DNA of 64,000 nt from Niabella soli DSM 19437 (GCF_000243115.2 NZ_CP007035.1:1922001-1986000); one strand, 5' to 3'. Positions 1 to 8,719 are shown, numbered from the stretch's first letter. The notes: generated by a model not told the origin, from the letters alone. Made by a program: numbers and translations.

Positions 1-71
1 TCAAGCATACCGGTGCGGCAATAGTTGGCCAGCGCCGATTGGTATTGTTGTGTGGTGTTACGCAATTGCAT
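1..71 (-). CDS. HvfC/BufC-like partner protein of the MNIO enzyme (N-terminal fragment)
   Basis: Only the first 23 codons lie in the window (MQLRNTTQQYQSALANYCRT and on), and the gene runs off the left edge. The ATG (complement of 69–71) overlaps the stop of the upstream MNIO gene by 14 nt, which suggests translational coupling. In hvf/buf-type clusters the gene straight after the DUF692 enzyme encodes a DUF2063-type partner that delivers the precursor peptide to the enzyme. The visible N-terminus, a short amphipathic start with Q-x-x-LANYCRTG, fits such a protein, but the call rests mainly on position. Frame and start are clear; the family is inferred. Confidence 0.55.
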   Translation of the reverse strand, partial: MQLRNTTQQYQSALANYCRTGML

Positions 72-897
72 AATTTTTGGTCTGCAAAGCAGCCTGTTTA
101 ATCCTGTTTAACCGCTCCATTTCCGCCTGCAGTTCGTTCAACTGCGGAAAATTAAAATCCCGTTCCAGCAGCACCGGAACATCCCGTTGCAATAATTGCA
201 TGGCAAAAGCATACAGATCGTATACCGGGTCAACAATAGCTTCCCCGTGTGTATCGATGATCAGGGTGTCGGATACCTGCTCATGACCGGCCATGTGGAT
301 ATAGGCCACGCGATCCATCGGCAACTCTTTTAAAAAGGCTTTGGGATCATACTGATGATTAAATCCGTTTACATAAACATTATTCACGTCCAGCAGCAGA
401 TCACAATCTGCTTCTTCAAGAATAGCGTTTATAAAATCGATCTCTTTCATTTCCGGGGCTACCGGTGTGTAGTAGCTCACAATTTCAATAGCGATCCTTC
501 GTTCCAGCAGCTCCTGGATGGTCCGGATCCTGGCAGCAACATGTTTCACTGCATCATTTGTAAAGGGTATGGGCAGCAGATCGTATAAATGCGCATTATC
601 GCATTTCGCGTAACTCAGGTGTTCGGAATAGATCCGGGCATTGGTTTCTTTCAGAAATATTTTTACTTTCTTCAAAAATTCAAAATCCAGCTCGTCGGGG
701 CTGCCAATAGACAACGACAGCCCATGGGTAAAAAGCGGGTAGCGCTCCAATACTTTATTGAATTGTTTTCGCCAGTAGCCCCCTACCCCGACCCAGTTCT
801 CCGGAGCCACCTCCACAAATGCCGGTTTTAAGACATCACTGGTTAAGAATGCTTCGCCAAAATCTTTCCGATACCCTATCCCTACCATTAATGACAA
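58..897 (-). CDS. MNIO (DUF692) family multinuclear iron-dependent peptide-modifying enzyme
   Basis: A 279-aa protein of DUF692, the TIM-barrel family now called multinuclear non-heme iron oxidative enzymes (HvfB/BufB, MbnB relatives). Likely metal ligands are in place: H58 in FTHGLSLSIGS, E92-H93 in SEHLSY, E139, D170 and N173 in DVNNVYVN, H181, H201 and H205 in HMAGH, D215 and H217 in DTHGEA, and E245 in LLERDFNFP. Length is normal for the family. Characterised members convert Cys residues of a ribosomal peptide into copper-binding groups (oxazolone/thioamide or thiooxazole), usually with a partner protein. Here a Cys-rich precursor lies 59 bp upstream and a probable partner gene overlaps the stop. 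The cognate substrate is therefore probably the 957–1292 product. Enzyme family is near certain; the chemistry is inferred. Confidence 0.9.
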   Translation of the reverse strand: MSLMVGIGYRKDFGEAFLTSDVLKPAFVEVAPENWVGVGGYWRKQFNKVLERYPLFTHGLSLSIGSPDELDFEFLKKVKIFLKETNARIYSEHLSYAKCDNAHLYDLLPIPFTNDAVKHVAARIRTIQELLERRIAIEIVSYYTPVAPEMKEIDFINAILEEADCDLLLDVNNVYVNGFNHQYDPKAFLKELPMDRVAYIHMAGHEQVSDTLIIDTHGEAIVDPVYDLYAFAMQLLQRDVPVLLERDFNFPQLNELQAEMERLNRIKQAALQTKNYAIA

Positions 898-956
898 ATT
901 TTAAAATAACGGCAGGTGCCTAAAAATCGACCGTTAAACACCCGCCGGTTAAAAAT

Positions 957-1292
957 CTATTGCCCGTCTTTGGGTTTTGTTGTCGTATCTTTCTTCTTCA
1001 TTGATTTCTTTCCTGTTTTTGAACCACATTTACCATCCCCGCACTTACCATCACCACACTTTCCTTCTTTTCCTTTTTTCATAGTGCTATCGCTCTTGGC
1101 TTTATCTCCGCCGCACTTCAGTTCAAAATTTTTTGCAGCTCCCTTTTTTTCCAGGAGGTTGGTACGCATCTCTGCCCCCGTACCCAGCGAACTGTAATTA
1201 AATAATCCATTAGCATTTGCAGAAAATCCGGCCGCAGCAATAATCGCTCCGGTAAGTAAGGAACCTTTTACGATACTTTTTTTCTTTTCCAT
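957..1292 (-). CDS. HvfA/BufA-like Cys-repeat precursor peptide
   Basis: A 111-aa exported protein with a signal-like hydrophobic segment at residues 8–27 (KGSLLTGAIIAAAGFSANA). It has a linker and then a low-complexity C-terminus with one KCGG and three near-identical repeats, EGKCG-DGKCG-DGKCG, followed by a Lys/Thr-rich tail. EGKCG-type repeats in a DUF2282-like secreted peptide are the known substrate signature of HvfB-type MNIO enzymes, whose products bind copper. It lies directly upstream of the MNIO gene on the same strand. Four Cys are available for modification. It is longer and more lysine-rich after the repeats than a minimal precursor. The role as copper buffer or metallophore is inferred from the family; the repeats are directly visible. 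Confidence 0.8.
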   Translation of the reverse strand: MEKKKSIVKGSLLTGAIIAAAGFSANANGLFNYSSLGTGAEMRTNLLEKKGAAKNFELKCGGDKAKSDSTMKKGKEGKCGDGKCGDGKCGSKTGKKSMKKKDTTTKPKDGQ

Positions 1293-1592
1293 TTTTTAAG
1301 TTTTATTGTGTTAGAAATGTTTACAGGTGAATAAACAAAGGGCCATAGGCATAACAATGCATTTCTATAAAATTAGAGAAATATCAGGCAAAAAATAAAA
1401 ATCCTGTTTGTTAAATTATTTTTTCACAGGCATGGAGTTATCCCATTACACAATCAGCACATCGGAATATCAAAAGTAGCGCCAGGCCCCGGGGAGGGTG
1501 AGAAGATAACAAACCGCGCCCGAAAAACTAGACATCCCCGAATTTCCGGTTTCCCGGCTATCGATCCGGTCCGCTTTAATACGGCCGTCCGG
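1293..1592. other. Intergenic spacer upstream of the precursor gene
   Basis: A 300-bp gap between the DoxX gene and the Cys-repeat precursor, both read leftward. It is AT-rich near the precursor start. I see no ORF of credible composition, no clear terminator and no confident promoter box. The gap suggests the precursor may have its own promoter rather than relying on readthrough from the DoxX gene. Confidence 0.4.
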
Positions 1593-2036
1593 TTATTTTT
1601 CCACTTCCCCCGCATGGATCGCGTCCATAGACCAGGCGCCATTACCGGCGATCAAAAAATAGATCAGCAGCAACAGTACCACAATTGCCAGTAAAAGATT
1701 GGAAAAGGGTTCCATTACGTTGCCGAAAAAAGGTGCGAAGAAGACCGCGCCGAGCAGCACCGGGAGTTGCATTATGCAGGCAGCCCGGGTCAACCACCCG
1801 AAAGTAAGCAAGATACCGCCCAGGATATGCGCTCCCACTACATAATGGCCCACCAGCAGCTCTGAAAAGGAGCCGAACGACATCCACCCTGGCATCAGGC
1901 TCATAAGGCTGGTATAATTCTGCGCAAACTGGACACCTTTGTAAATCAGGAATAATCCCAGACTGATCCGCACAAGATCCATCCATTTTGGATGGTGTGT
2001 TTCACCCCAGTACTCAATACGTTGTAGTGTTGTCAT
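1593..2036 (-). CDS. DoxX-family membrane protein, HvfD-like
   Basis: A 147-aa integral membrane protein with about four hydrophobic segments: residues 18–36 (VRISLGLFLIYKGVQFA), around 60–80 (VVGAHILGGILLTFGWL), 87–102 and 112–129. The N-terminal segment with the KGVQF turn, and the G-x-x-LTFGWLTR loop, are typical of DoxX/DoxD-like quinone-associated proteins. DoxX proteins are the fourth component (HvfD) of many hvf clusters. That context and the shared strand suggest this protein belongs with the MNIO and precursor genes 300 bp downstream. Its exact role in those systems is unsettled. The family call is good; linkage to the RiPP pathway is inference. Confidence 0.75.
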   Translation of the reverse strand: MTTLQRIEYWGETHHPKWMDLVRISLGLFLIYKGVQFAQNYTSLMSLMPGWMSFGSFSELLVGHYVVGAHILGGILLTFGWLTRAACIMQLPVLLGAVFFAPFFGNVMEPFSNLLLAIVVLLLLIYFLIAGNGAWSMDAIHAGEVEK

Positions 2037-2351
2037 ACTAAAATAATTTAGGTGAAAAAACGCAGTAAAGAACTGATATAAAGGTACATTCCAATTGATG
2101 TCGTCCCAAAATAATTGATAACAACAGGATGTTAAAATCTGCTTATTTCACACTTGTTTTCAACTGGAATTCCCAAAGGCATAGATAATATGCTTTAAAT
2201 CAGCGTTATATACCTGTTTTGAAGCGATAATCACCTTTTAAGGCTGACGCTGGCGCTGAATGGATCGTGAAGCGCAAGCGATAAATGTCAGAGTTCACGT
2301 TTATCCTTTCCTGTCTTACAATATTACAAGCAGCCATACCGCCAAATAACG
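2037..2351. other. Intergenic region without a recognisable gene
   Basis: About 315 bp between the 3' end of the EEP hydrolase gene and the 5' end of the DoxX gene. It is AT-rich near the DoxX start, with a somewhat GC-richer stretch around 2240–2275 that repeats GCGCT-like words. No ORF, tRNA or convincing terminator is seen. It should hold the promoter of the DoxX gene. Confidence 0.35.
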
Positions 2352-3305
2352 CTAATTTGCTATGCGATACACCGAAGACACCGGGTAATGATCCGAAGCA
2401 CTATTAGAGGTATAATCAGGAACTACAGCCGTCACATCTGTGCGTATTTTAGCAGAATGGGGCATGTACCATCGTTTTAATGCTCCGGACACGATCTGCT
2501 GATCGATCACCGAGTTTGCATAATTAATTGTAGACTGGTTACCGGCGGTGTTTAAAGGTAATGTTACCGCTAAATAATGCCCGTTGTCGTCCAGGAAGTT
2601 TTGATAAGGCGAACGCTGCCGGGTGCTGATGCTGGTATCCAGGTTGTCGTTATAATCGCCCAGGATCATACAATTTTCGTTGTTAAAATAAGTATCCATA
2701 CTATCTTTTAATTCAATGGCACCATTTAGCCGCTTGGCATACGCATTCAGATCTTTGTCTGCTTTTGCATGGACCAAAATAAAGAATATATTTTTCCGCG
2801 CATCATTAACCGTTGCTTCTGCCTTAAGCAGCAACGGAAATCTACCTGATGCAAAATTGGAGTAAGCGGTAGCGCTCAGCGCCATAAATGGCCTTACCTG
2901 TACCTTTCTGAAAATATTCCTATTATAAACAAAAGCAAGCTGCTGATCAATTGCCGGGTAAGCGCTGATCACATATTTAAAATCGGTTCCCAGATTTTGC
3001 CGGATCATTCTGCCAAACCGGGCCGTATCCACTACTTCGCAGATCCCGAAGAGGTCTGCATTCAGATACTTTAGGATCTTTCCGACATTCGTTTCCTGCT
3101 GATCAGGATTTCCTTTAAATTCAACAGCGCCGAACCATTCGATATTCCAGTTTACAATCGTAAGGTCTTTATGATAATGGATCAGTTGCGTGGTATCTTC
3201 TTCAGGAACCGGCGCGCCGGTTTTTTGCGGTATTTGTTTTTTGCAGGACCAGCAAATAAATAATACCAGGGCAGGTATCAGGTGTTTCATAGTGTTGTTT
3301 TTCAA
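2352..3305 (-). CDS. Secreted endonuclease/exonuclease/phosphatase-fold protein
   Basis: A 317-aa protein of the EEP superfamily (Mg-dependent phosphodiesterases such as DNase I-like nucleases). The N-terminus is a signal sequence ending FICWSCKK, a plausible though non-ideal lipobox, so the protein is probably lipid-anchored. EEP motifs appear in order: IVNWNIEWFG (about residue 50), GICEVV (about 91–96), ILVHAKADKD, MILGDYNDN and the C-terminal SASDHYPV with the catalytic Asp-His. Substrate cannot be told; bacterial secreted EEP proteins include nucleases and lipid phosphodiesterases. It stands alone, with its own upstream gap. Confidence 0.8.
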   Translation of the reverse strand: MKNNTMKHLIPALVLFICWSCKKQIPQKTGAPVPEEDTTQLIHYHKDLTIVNWNIEWFGAVEFKGNPDQQETNVGKILKYLNADLFGICEVVDTARFGRMIRQNLGTDFKYVISAYPAIDQQLAFVYNRNIFRKVQVRPFMALSATAYSNFASGRFPLLLKAEATVNDARKNIFFILVHAKADKDLNAYAKRLNGAIELKDSMDTYFNNENCMILGDYNDNLDTSISTRQRSPYQNFLDDNGHYLAVTLPLNTAGNQSTINYANSVIDQQIVSGALKRWYMPHSAKIRTDVTAVVPDYTSNSASDHYPVSSVYRIAN

Positions 3306-3496
3306 GTCCCAATTTAATTCTTTTTTTCAAAAAAGGGAAACATTTTATTTGCTCGCAGGTACCACAAATTTGCACAAATTTATCATTGACTATGCGTAAA
3401 AGCTGCAGCGCAGCGCTATCCTATATAGTATCGGGAGTAAGAAAAGTTGAAGGTGCAGCGCACCGGAAATATAAAATATTACTGCCACGGCAAACC

Positions 3497-4177
3497 TCAG
3501 ATTCGTGCACCAAACAGCAAGCTCCCCACCCGGATCATAGTGCTGCCATATTCCAGCGCCAGTTCATAATCGCTGCTCATGCCCATGGATAAGGTTTCAA
3601 GTTTCAAGTTTGAGGTTTCAGGTTTTGCTTGCTGTTGAAAAAGCGCTTTCATGACAGCAAATTCCTGTTTTAATTTTTCCATATCATCCGTAAAACTGGC
3701 CATAGCCATCAGTCCCTTTATCCATACATTTTTTAATTTTTCCAAAGCCTGATATTTTGGGAATGTCTCCAGGAATAATTTCAGTTCATTTTCGTCAAAC
3801 CCAAATTTGGTTTCCTCCTGCGCAATATGCACCTGCAGCAGACAATCGATCGTACGGTTATTTTTTGCGCCCTGTTTGTCTATTTCAAAAAGCAGTTTTT
3901 CGCTATCCACACCATGAATAAGGTGCACAAAGGGCGCGATATATTTTACTTTGTTCGATTGTAAATGCCCGATAAAATGCCAGCGGATATCTTTAGGCAA
4001 TACCGCTTCTTTTTCCACCAGCTCCTGCACATAATTTTCACCAAAATCGCGCTGTCCCAACTCATATAATGCCTGTATATCGCTGACAGGTTTTGTTTTG
4101 GAAACCGCTACCAGCGTGGCATGGGCCGCATTTGTTTTTTCCAGTACCTCTTTGTAGTTTTCTTCATTTACCGCCAT
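3497..4177 (-). CDS. YggS-family pyridoxal phosphate homeostasis protein
   Basis: A 226-aa alanine-racemase-fold protein. It binds PLP without known catalysis and buffers B6 and amino-acid pools in the cytosol. The PLP lysine is K27 in LVAVSKTKPV. Other signatures are FGENYVQE, WHFIGHLQSNK, and the C-terminal SMGMSSDYELALEYGSTM and VRVGSLLFG-like end (IRVGSLLFGARI). Just before SMGMSSD, around residues 184–195, the chain reads KPETSNLKLETL, encoded by five 7-nt repeats (3594–3628). That stretch is not part of the family core and looks like an in-frame repeat insertion in a surface loop. The ATG is followed by a normal start (MAVNEENYKEVLEK). Confidence 0.9.
   Translation of the reverse strand: MAVNEENYKEVLEKTNAAHATLVAVSKTKPVSDIQALYELGQRDFGENYVQELVEKEAVLPKDIRWHFIGHLQSNKVKYIAPFVHLIHGVDSEKLLFEIDKQGAKNNRTIDCLLQVHIAQEETKFGFDENELKLFLETFPKYQALEKLKNVWIKGLMAMASFTDDMEKLKQEFAVMKALFQQQAKPETSNLKLETLSMGMSSDYELALEYGSTMIRVGSLLFGARI
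3594..3628. repeat. Heptanucleotide tandem repeat inside yggS
   Basis: Five consecutive 7-mers on the plus strand: GTTTCAA, GTTTCAA, GTTTGAG, GTTTCAG, GTTTTGC. The array is in frame in the minus-strand yggS and encodes the TSNLKLET-like insertion. It has the same period and style as the arrays near 7090–7151, 27204, 29336 and 43757. Confidence 0.85.
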
Positions 4178-4425
4178 GAGGTAAAAATACAGGAAAAAGA
4201 CTCACAGAAAGCGCAGATTACCATAGAACCTTTATTGGATCGATGGCTCTTTCTGTAAAGTGCAATCCGAATCCCTGCTACCAACATTTAAAGAGAGCAG
4301 ACTAGCGAACCGATAAAAAATTCAAAAAACTTCTGTACAAATCTGCCGAATCCCCGCTTGAATGACGCCGTCGGGCAGATGTGAGCAATAAAAATTTAAA
4401 TTGCGCTCGTATTCGAAACCAACTA

Positions 4426-5649
4426 CTATTTATATTGAAAAACATTATAAGGTAATGCCCTGCCTTTTATTTTTAACACCACCACCCCGTGACCGGGCAC
4501 TTCAAACGACTGTGCGGATTTATCGGACCTTGAAAAATCTTTTTTATTCCACACATCATGCATCAGGTACCCCTTTTTTGAATCGATGCTCACCGAATCC
4601 AGATCAAAATGAATGGTTGTTTTATTTTTCGACCGGTTTAATAAGGCAACGGCTACCTCACCGCTCATCGTGTGATGCAGCGGCCGGGCCCATACTTCCT
4701 GGTCGCCATAATCCTTCAGCCTCCTGGCCTGGTACACGAGGGGGTCCTGGTTAATGGAGATCATTTCAGGGTTGGTCAGGATAGACAATGTTTCTTTGCT
4801 CATTTTGGTAAGGTCATTGCCTGCCAGCAGTGGCGAATTAAGCATACACCACATAGAAAAATGTGCTTTGTCCTCTTCATAACTCATCCCCCGCCCTACC
4901 TGCAGCATATCCATATCATTTACATGCCCCGGACCCGCATAAGGCCACAGGTCCGCATCTAGGTCAACTATTTTCATGATCGATTCAAAACTGGCCCTGA
5001 TATCGCCGGAAATGCGCCAGGAATCCGCCACATTTACCACCCATTTGCCCGGAAATTTCCAGCGACACACGTTATAAAGGGCTGCCGGTTTTATTGAATG
5101 GATCAATCTTCCAATTTCGGTGTACCGTGTTTGTTCATCCAGTCCCAGCCATTCACCACCGCACCAGTCTACTTTTATAAAATCAAATCCCCAATCTATC
5201 AGCATTCTTTGGAGATCAGTTTGTTCATGGCCATACAAGCCCATGCCAATGCCAATGCTGTCTTTATCCCAGTAAGACCCGCAGGTATTAATTCCTGCAT
5301 CGCTGTACGTGCCGGCCTTTAATCCTTTGGAGTGAATATAAGTCACCAGCGATCGCATGCCATTAGGAAACCGGGCGGGATGCGTCTTTATAGTACCATT
5401 AATATCCCTTCCACCGAAAAAACCGTCATCTATATTAATAAACTGATACCTGGCAGCTTTCATTCCGGTAGCAACCAGAGCATCTGCCTGGGCTTTTATT
5501 ATTTTTTCATTGATATGTACATGATAATTGTTCCAGCTTGCCCAGCCCATCATGGGGGTTTGCTTTCCCTGAACAGGGGATGCTGTAATATTCTGGGCAT
5601 GGATACTGTTTACCAAAAGCAACAAAATTGCAGGCAATAGCTTTTTCAT
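4426..5649 (-). CDS. Glycoside hydrolase family 27 alpha-galactosidase, secreted
   Basis: A 407-aa enzyme with a signal peptide (residues 1–19, MKKLLPAILLLLVNSIHAQ), so probably periplasmic or exported. GH27 features are PMMGWASWNNYH at about 32–43, NIDDGF at 72–77, and LKAGTYSDAG. The nucleophile is D161 in FIKVDWCGG and the acid/base is D216 in WRISGDIR. A beta-sandwich C-terminal domain follows. The family hydrolyses terminal alpha-galactosides (or beta-L-arabinopyranosides in some members) by a retaining mechanism. The gene is not in an obvious polysaccharide-utilisation operon, since no SusC/SusD pair is visible. Alpha-galactosidase is the most likely activity. Confidence 0.88.
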   Translation of the reverse strand: MKKLLPAILLLLVNSIHAQNITASPVQGKQTPMMGWASWNNYHVHINEKIIKAQADALVATGMKAARYQFINIDDGFFGGRDINGTIKTHPARFPNGMRSLVTYIHSKGLKAGTYSDAGINTCGSYWDKDSIGIGMGLYGHEQTDLQRMLIDWGFDFIKVDWCGGEWLGLDEQTRYTEIGRLIHSIKPAALYNVCRWKFPGKWVVNVADSWRISGDIRASFESIMKIVDLDADLWPYAGPGHVNDMDMLQVGRGMSYEEDKAHFSMWCMLNSPLLAGNDLTKMSKETLSILTNPEMISINQDPLVYQARRLKDYGDQEVWARPLHHTMSGEVAVALLNRSKNKTTIHFDLDSVSIDSKKGYLMHDVWNKKDFSRSDKSAQSFEVPGHGVVVLKIKGRALPYNVFQYK

Positions 5650-5823
5650 AAAAACAATTGTAGGCTGCTAAGATAGACAGGAATGTTTTATGAAAATCAG
5701 AAACCAGGTTAGAAACCATTAAGGAGTTAAGATGCATTAAGTCCATAAGCTTCTTAATATCTAAATGGTTTTAAAAAATTAACAGCAGGTGCTTCAGGAG
5801 CGTCTGTATATCCAATAAACTAC

Positions 5824-6978
5824 TCATTTCAACACCCCCCGGCTGATCACGATCCGTTGTACCTCACTGGTACCCTCATAGATCTGGGTGATCTTCGCAT
5901 CGCGCATCAGGCGCTCCACATGATACTCCTTTACAAATCCATACCCCCCGTGTACCTGTACGGCTTCAACGGAGACCCACATGGCCGTTTCAGAGGCATA
6001 TAATTTGGCCATAGAAGAACTGATGTCATAGTTCAGGTGCTGATCCTTTTCCCAGGCCGCTTTTAAACATAAAAGTCGTGCCACTTCTATCTTCAGCGCC
6101 ATATCCGCCAGCTTAAAGGCAATAACCTGGTGATTCATAATTTCAGTGCCAAACGACTTCCTTGTTTTGGCGTAATCCCGCGCCCGCTCAAAAGCGCCGC
6201 CGGCAATGCCCAGCGCCTGTGATGCAATGCCTATGCGGCCTCCGGCCAATGTTTTCATCGCAAATTTAAATCCGAAGCCCTCTTCGCCGATCCGGTTTTC
6301 TTTAGGCACTTTTACATCTGTTAACAGGATCGTATGGGTATCGCTGCCACGGATGCCCAGTTTATTTTCCTTGGCAGCCACGGTTACGCCCGGCCAGTTT
6401 TTCTCCACTATAAATGCATTGATGCCTTTGGATCCCTTTAACCGGTCGGTTTGCGCAATCACCAAATACACAGAGGCGCTGCTGCCGTTAGTGATCCAGT
6501 TCTTGGTACCATTGATCAGGTAATGATCACCTTTATCTTCGGCGGTGGTATGTTGGGAAGTGGCGTCACTGCCGGCTTCCGGCTCACTCAATAAAAAGGC
6601 TCCAATGTATAACTCCCCGTTTTTTTTACCCTGCGCCAGGGGCACCAGGTATTGTTGTTTTTGCTCTTCGGAACCAAATTCCTGCAGCCCATAACATACC
6701 AGGCTATTGTTAACACTCATGCAAACGCTTACGCTGGCGTCCACTTTCGATATTTCTTCCATTGCCAGCACATAACTGATCGTATCCAGCCCGGCCCCTC
6801 CATATTCAGGTTTTACCATCATGCCCATAAATCCAAGATCCGCCAATTTTTCAATCTGTTCCTTCGGAAATTTTTGCTTTTCATCCCGTTCAATAACCCC
6901 CGGCAGGCATTCCTGAATGGCAAAATCCCGCGCCGCCTGCTGAATCATTTTTTGTTCATCGGACAATTGGAAATCCAT
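5824..6978 (-). CDS. Acyl-CoA dehydrogenase
   Basis: A flavoprotein that oxidises acyl-CoA to 2-enoyl-CoA, passing electrons to ETF. I start it at the ATG giving MDFQLSDEQKMIQQAARDF (384 aa), the usual family start; the open frame extends 33 codons upstream with an atypical sequence. Visible signatures are MVKPEYGGAGLD, LLSEPEAGSDA, the FAD-binding region AMKTLAGGRIGIASQALG, and the C-terminal QVHGGYGF and QIYEGTSEVQ, where the Glu of YEGT is the usual catalytic base of short/medium-chain members. It is divergent to the acyl-CoA mutase gene at 7163, suggesting a shared branched-chain or short-chain acyl-CoA pathway. Chain-length preference is not visible. Confidence 0.92.
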   Translation of the reverse strand: MDFQLSDEQKMIQQAARDFAIQECLPGVIERDEKQKFPKEQIEKLADLGFMGMMVKPEYGGAGLDTISYVLAMEEISKVDASVSVCMSVNNSLVCYGLQEFGSEEQKQQYLVPLAQGKKNGELYIGAFLLSEPEAGSDATSQHTTAEDKGDHYLINGTKNWITNGSSASVYLVIAQTDRLKGSKGINAFIVEKNWPGVTVAAKENKLGIRGSDTHTILLTDVKVPKENRIGEEGFGFKFAMKTLAGGRIGIASQALGIAGGAFERARDYAKTRKSFGTEIMNHQVIAFKLADMALKIEVARLLCLKAAWEKDQHLNYDISSSMAKLYASETAMWVSVEAVQVHGGYGFVKEYHVERLMRDAKITQIYEGTSEVQRIVISRGVLK

Positions 6979-7089
6979 AGTGAATCGTTTTATTTTTGCA
7001 AATATATAAGATACGAACAACTGTTCATATATTTGCCATCCGCCGGGAAAGAAATTGACGGGAAACAATTTTGACAAACAGCCTGTAGT

Positions 7090-7151
7090 TCATAGTCAAT
7101 GGTTCATAGTCCGTTCAGGAAAAACTATGAACTATAAACTATGAGCCATGA
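7090..7151. repeat. Inverted pair of heptanucleotide repeat arrays
   Basis: The left arm (7090–7110) reads TCATAGT, CAATGGT, TCATAGT. The right arm (7124–7151) reads ACTATGA, ACTATAA, ACTATGA, GCCATGA. The arms are reverse complements of one 7-nt unit and can form a long imperfect hairpin across a 13-nt centre. The structure fills the divergent spacer between the acyl-CoA dehydrogenase and the mutase gene, and ends 11 nt before the mutase start codon. Confidence 0.8.
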
Positions 7152-7162
7152 ACTAAGAAAAA

Positions 7163-8719
7163 ATGAACGAAAAACAAATAGTCACCGACAGCGATATCAC
7201 CGTTAAAAAATTATATACGCCCGAAGATGTTCCGGTACCGGATAACGAACAACCCGGCCAATTCCCCTACACGCGCGGTATACAGCCGGATATGTACCGC
7301 GGACGCTTATGGACCATGCGGCAATACGCGGGCTTTAGCACGGCAGAAGAAAGTAATAAGCGGTATCATTATTTGTTATCGCAGGGGGTAATGGGCTTAA
7401 GTGTGGCCTTTGATTTGCCCACACAGATTGGGTACGATAGTGATCATCCCCTGGCGCAGGGCGAAGTAGGAAAAGTGGGCGTGGCAATCGACAGCATTGA
7501 AGATATGACGGACCTGTTTAAAGGTATTCAGTTAGAAAACGTATCCACCAGTATGACCATCAACGCTACTGCTTTTATATTGCTGGCTTTATACGTGGCA
7601 CAGGCCAAAACACAGGGCGCCGATCTTTCAAAAATTTCCGGCACCATCCAGAATGATATCTTAAAAGAATATGCCGCCCGGGGCACCTATCGCTATCCGC
7701 CCAAACCCAGTATGCGGATCATCACCGATATTTTTGAATGGTGCTCGAATGAATTGCCCAAGTGGAATACCATTTCCATTAGCGGTTATCATATCCGCGA
7801 AGCGGGCAGCACGGCTGCACAAGAAATTGCTTTCACTTTAAGTAATGGCAAAGCCTATGTGAAAGCCGCTCTGGAAAAGGGTTTGGACATAAATGTATTC
7901 GGCAGGCGCCTGTCTTTTTTCTTCAACGCCCATAATAATCTTTTTGAGGAAGTGGCCAAGTTCCGCGCCGCAAGAAAAATGTGGGCCTACATTATGAAAG
8001 ATTTAGGTGCCACAGACCCGAAGGCCCTGATGCTGCGTTTTCATACACAAACCGGCGGCAGCACCTTAACCGCGCAACAACCACAGAACAATATTTCAAG
8101 AGTTACCGTTCAAACGCTGGCTGCGGTACTGGGGGGCACCCAATCCCTGCATACCAATGGTTTTGACGAAGCGCTGAGTTTGCCTACCGAAGAAGCGGCG
8201 CGCATCGCCCTGCGCACCCAACAGATCGTTGCCTTTGAAAGCGGTGTTCCGGACACGGTTGATCCCCTGGCGGGCTCTTATTTTGTAGAAGCACTGACCT
8301 ATGAAATGCAACAAAAAGCACAGGATCTCATCAACCGGATCGATGCCATGGGCGGCAGCATCCCGGCTATTGAAGAAGGCTTTATCCAGGACGAGATTGC
8401 GCGGAGCGCCTACGACTATCAACGCAGGATAGAAACCCAGGAAAAGATAATTGTCGGTGTCAACAAATTCCAGGTCAACGAAACAGGCACTATTCCGATC
8501 CTTAAAGTAGATGACGTCATCGGCGAATTGCAAAAACAAAAATTGCAGGCATTGCGTAATAACCGCAACCAGAGCAATTGTGACCGCATCCTTTCAGACT
8601 TAAGATCCAGGGCTACCGGTACGGAGAATCTTATGCCCGTTGTAATTGAGGCGGTAGAAGCCAAATGTACCCTGGGTGAAATTGCCGGCACCCTTGCAGA
8701 CGTGTTTGGAGAATACTAA
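7163..8719 (+). CDS. Acyl-CoA mutase large subunit (methylmalonyl-CoA mutase family), no B12 domain
   Basis: A 518-aa protein matching the substrate-binding TIM-barrel part of adenosylcobalamin-dependent acyl-CoA mutases. Motifs are [83 protein letters not shown] and [17 protein letters not shown]. It ends at about residue 518 with no DxHxxG cobalamin-binding domain, so it must work with a separate small subunit, as in isobutyryl-CoA mutase or two-part methylmalonyl-CoA mutases. No small subunit is seen in the window. Substrate (methylmalonyl-, isobutyryl- or another acyl-CoA) is not settled here. Confidence 0.88.
   Translation: MNEKQIVTDSDITVKKLYTPEDVPVPDNEQPGQFPYTRGIQPDMYRGRLWTMRQYAGFSTAEESNKRYHYLLSQGVMGLSVAFDLPTQIGYDSDHPLAQGEVGKVGVAIDSIEDMTDLFKGIQLENVSTSMTINATAFILLALYVAQAKTQGADLSKISGTIQNDILKEYAARGTYRYPPKPSMRIITDIFEWCSNELPKWNTISISGYHIREAGSTAAQEIAFTLSNGKAYVKAALEKGLDINVFGRRLSFFFNAHNNLFEEVAKFRAARKMWAYIMKDLGATDPKALMLRFHTQTGGSTLTAQQPQNNISRVTVQTLAAVLGGTQSLHTNGFDEALSLPTEEAARIALRTQQIVAFESGVPDTVDPLAGSYFVEALTYEMQQKAQDLINRIDAMGGSIPAIEEGFIQDEIARSAYDYQRRIETQEKIIVGVNKFQVNETGTIPILKVDDVIGELQKQKLQALRNNRNQSNCDRILSDLRSRATGTENLMPVVIEAVEAKCTLGEIAGTLADVFGEY

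Noticed and set aside
5824-7077. Longer start for the acyl-CoA dehydrogenase
   Set aside because: The 33 extra codons are AT-rich leader sequence; family proteins start at the MDFQLSDEQ position.
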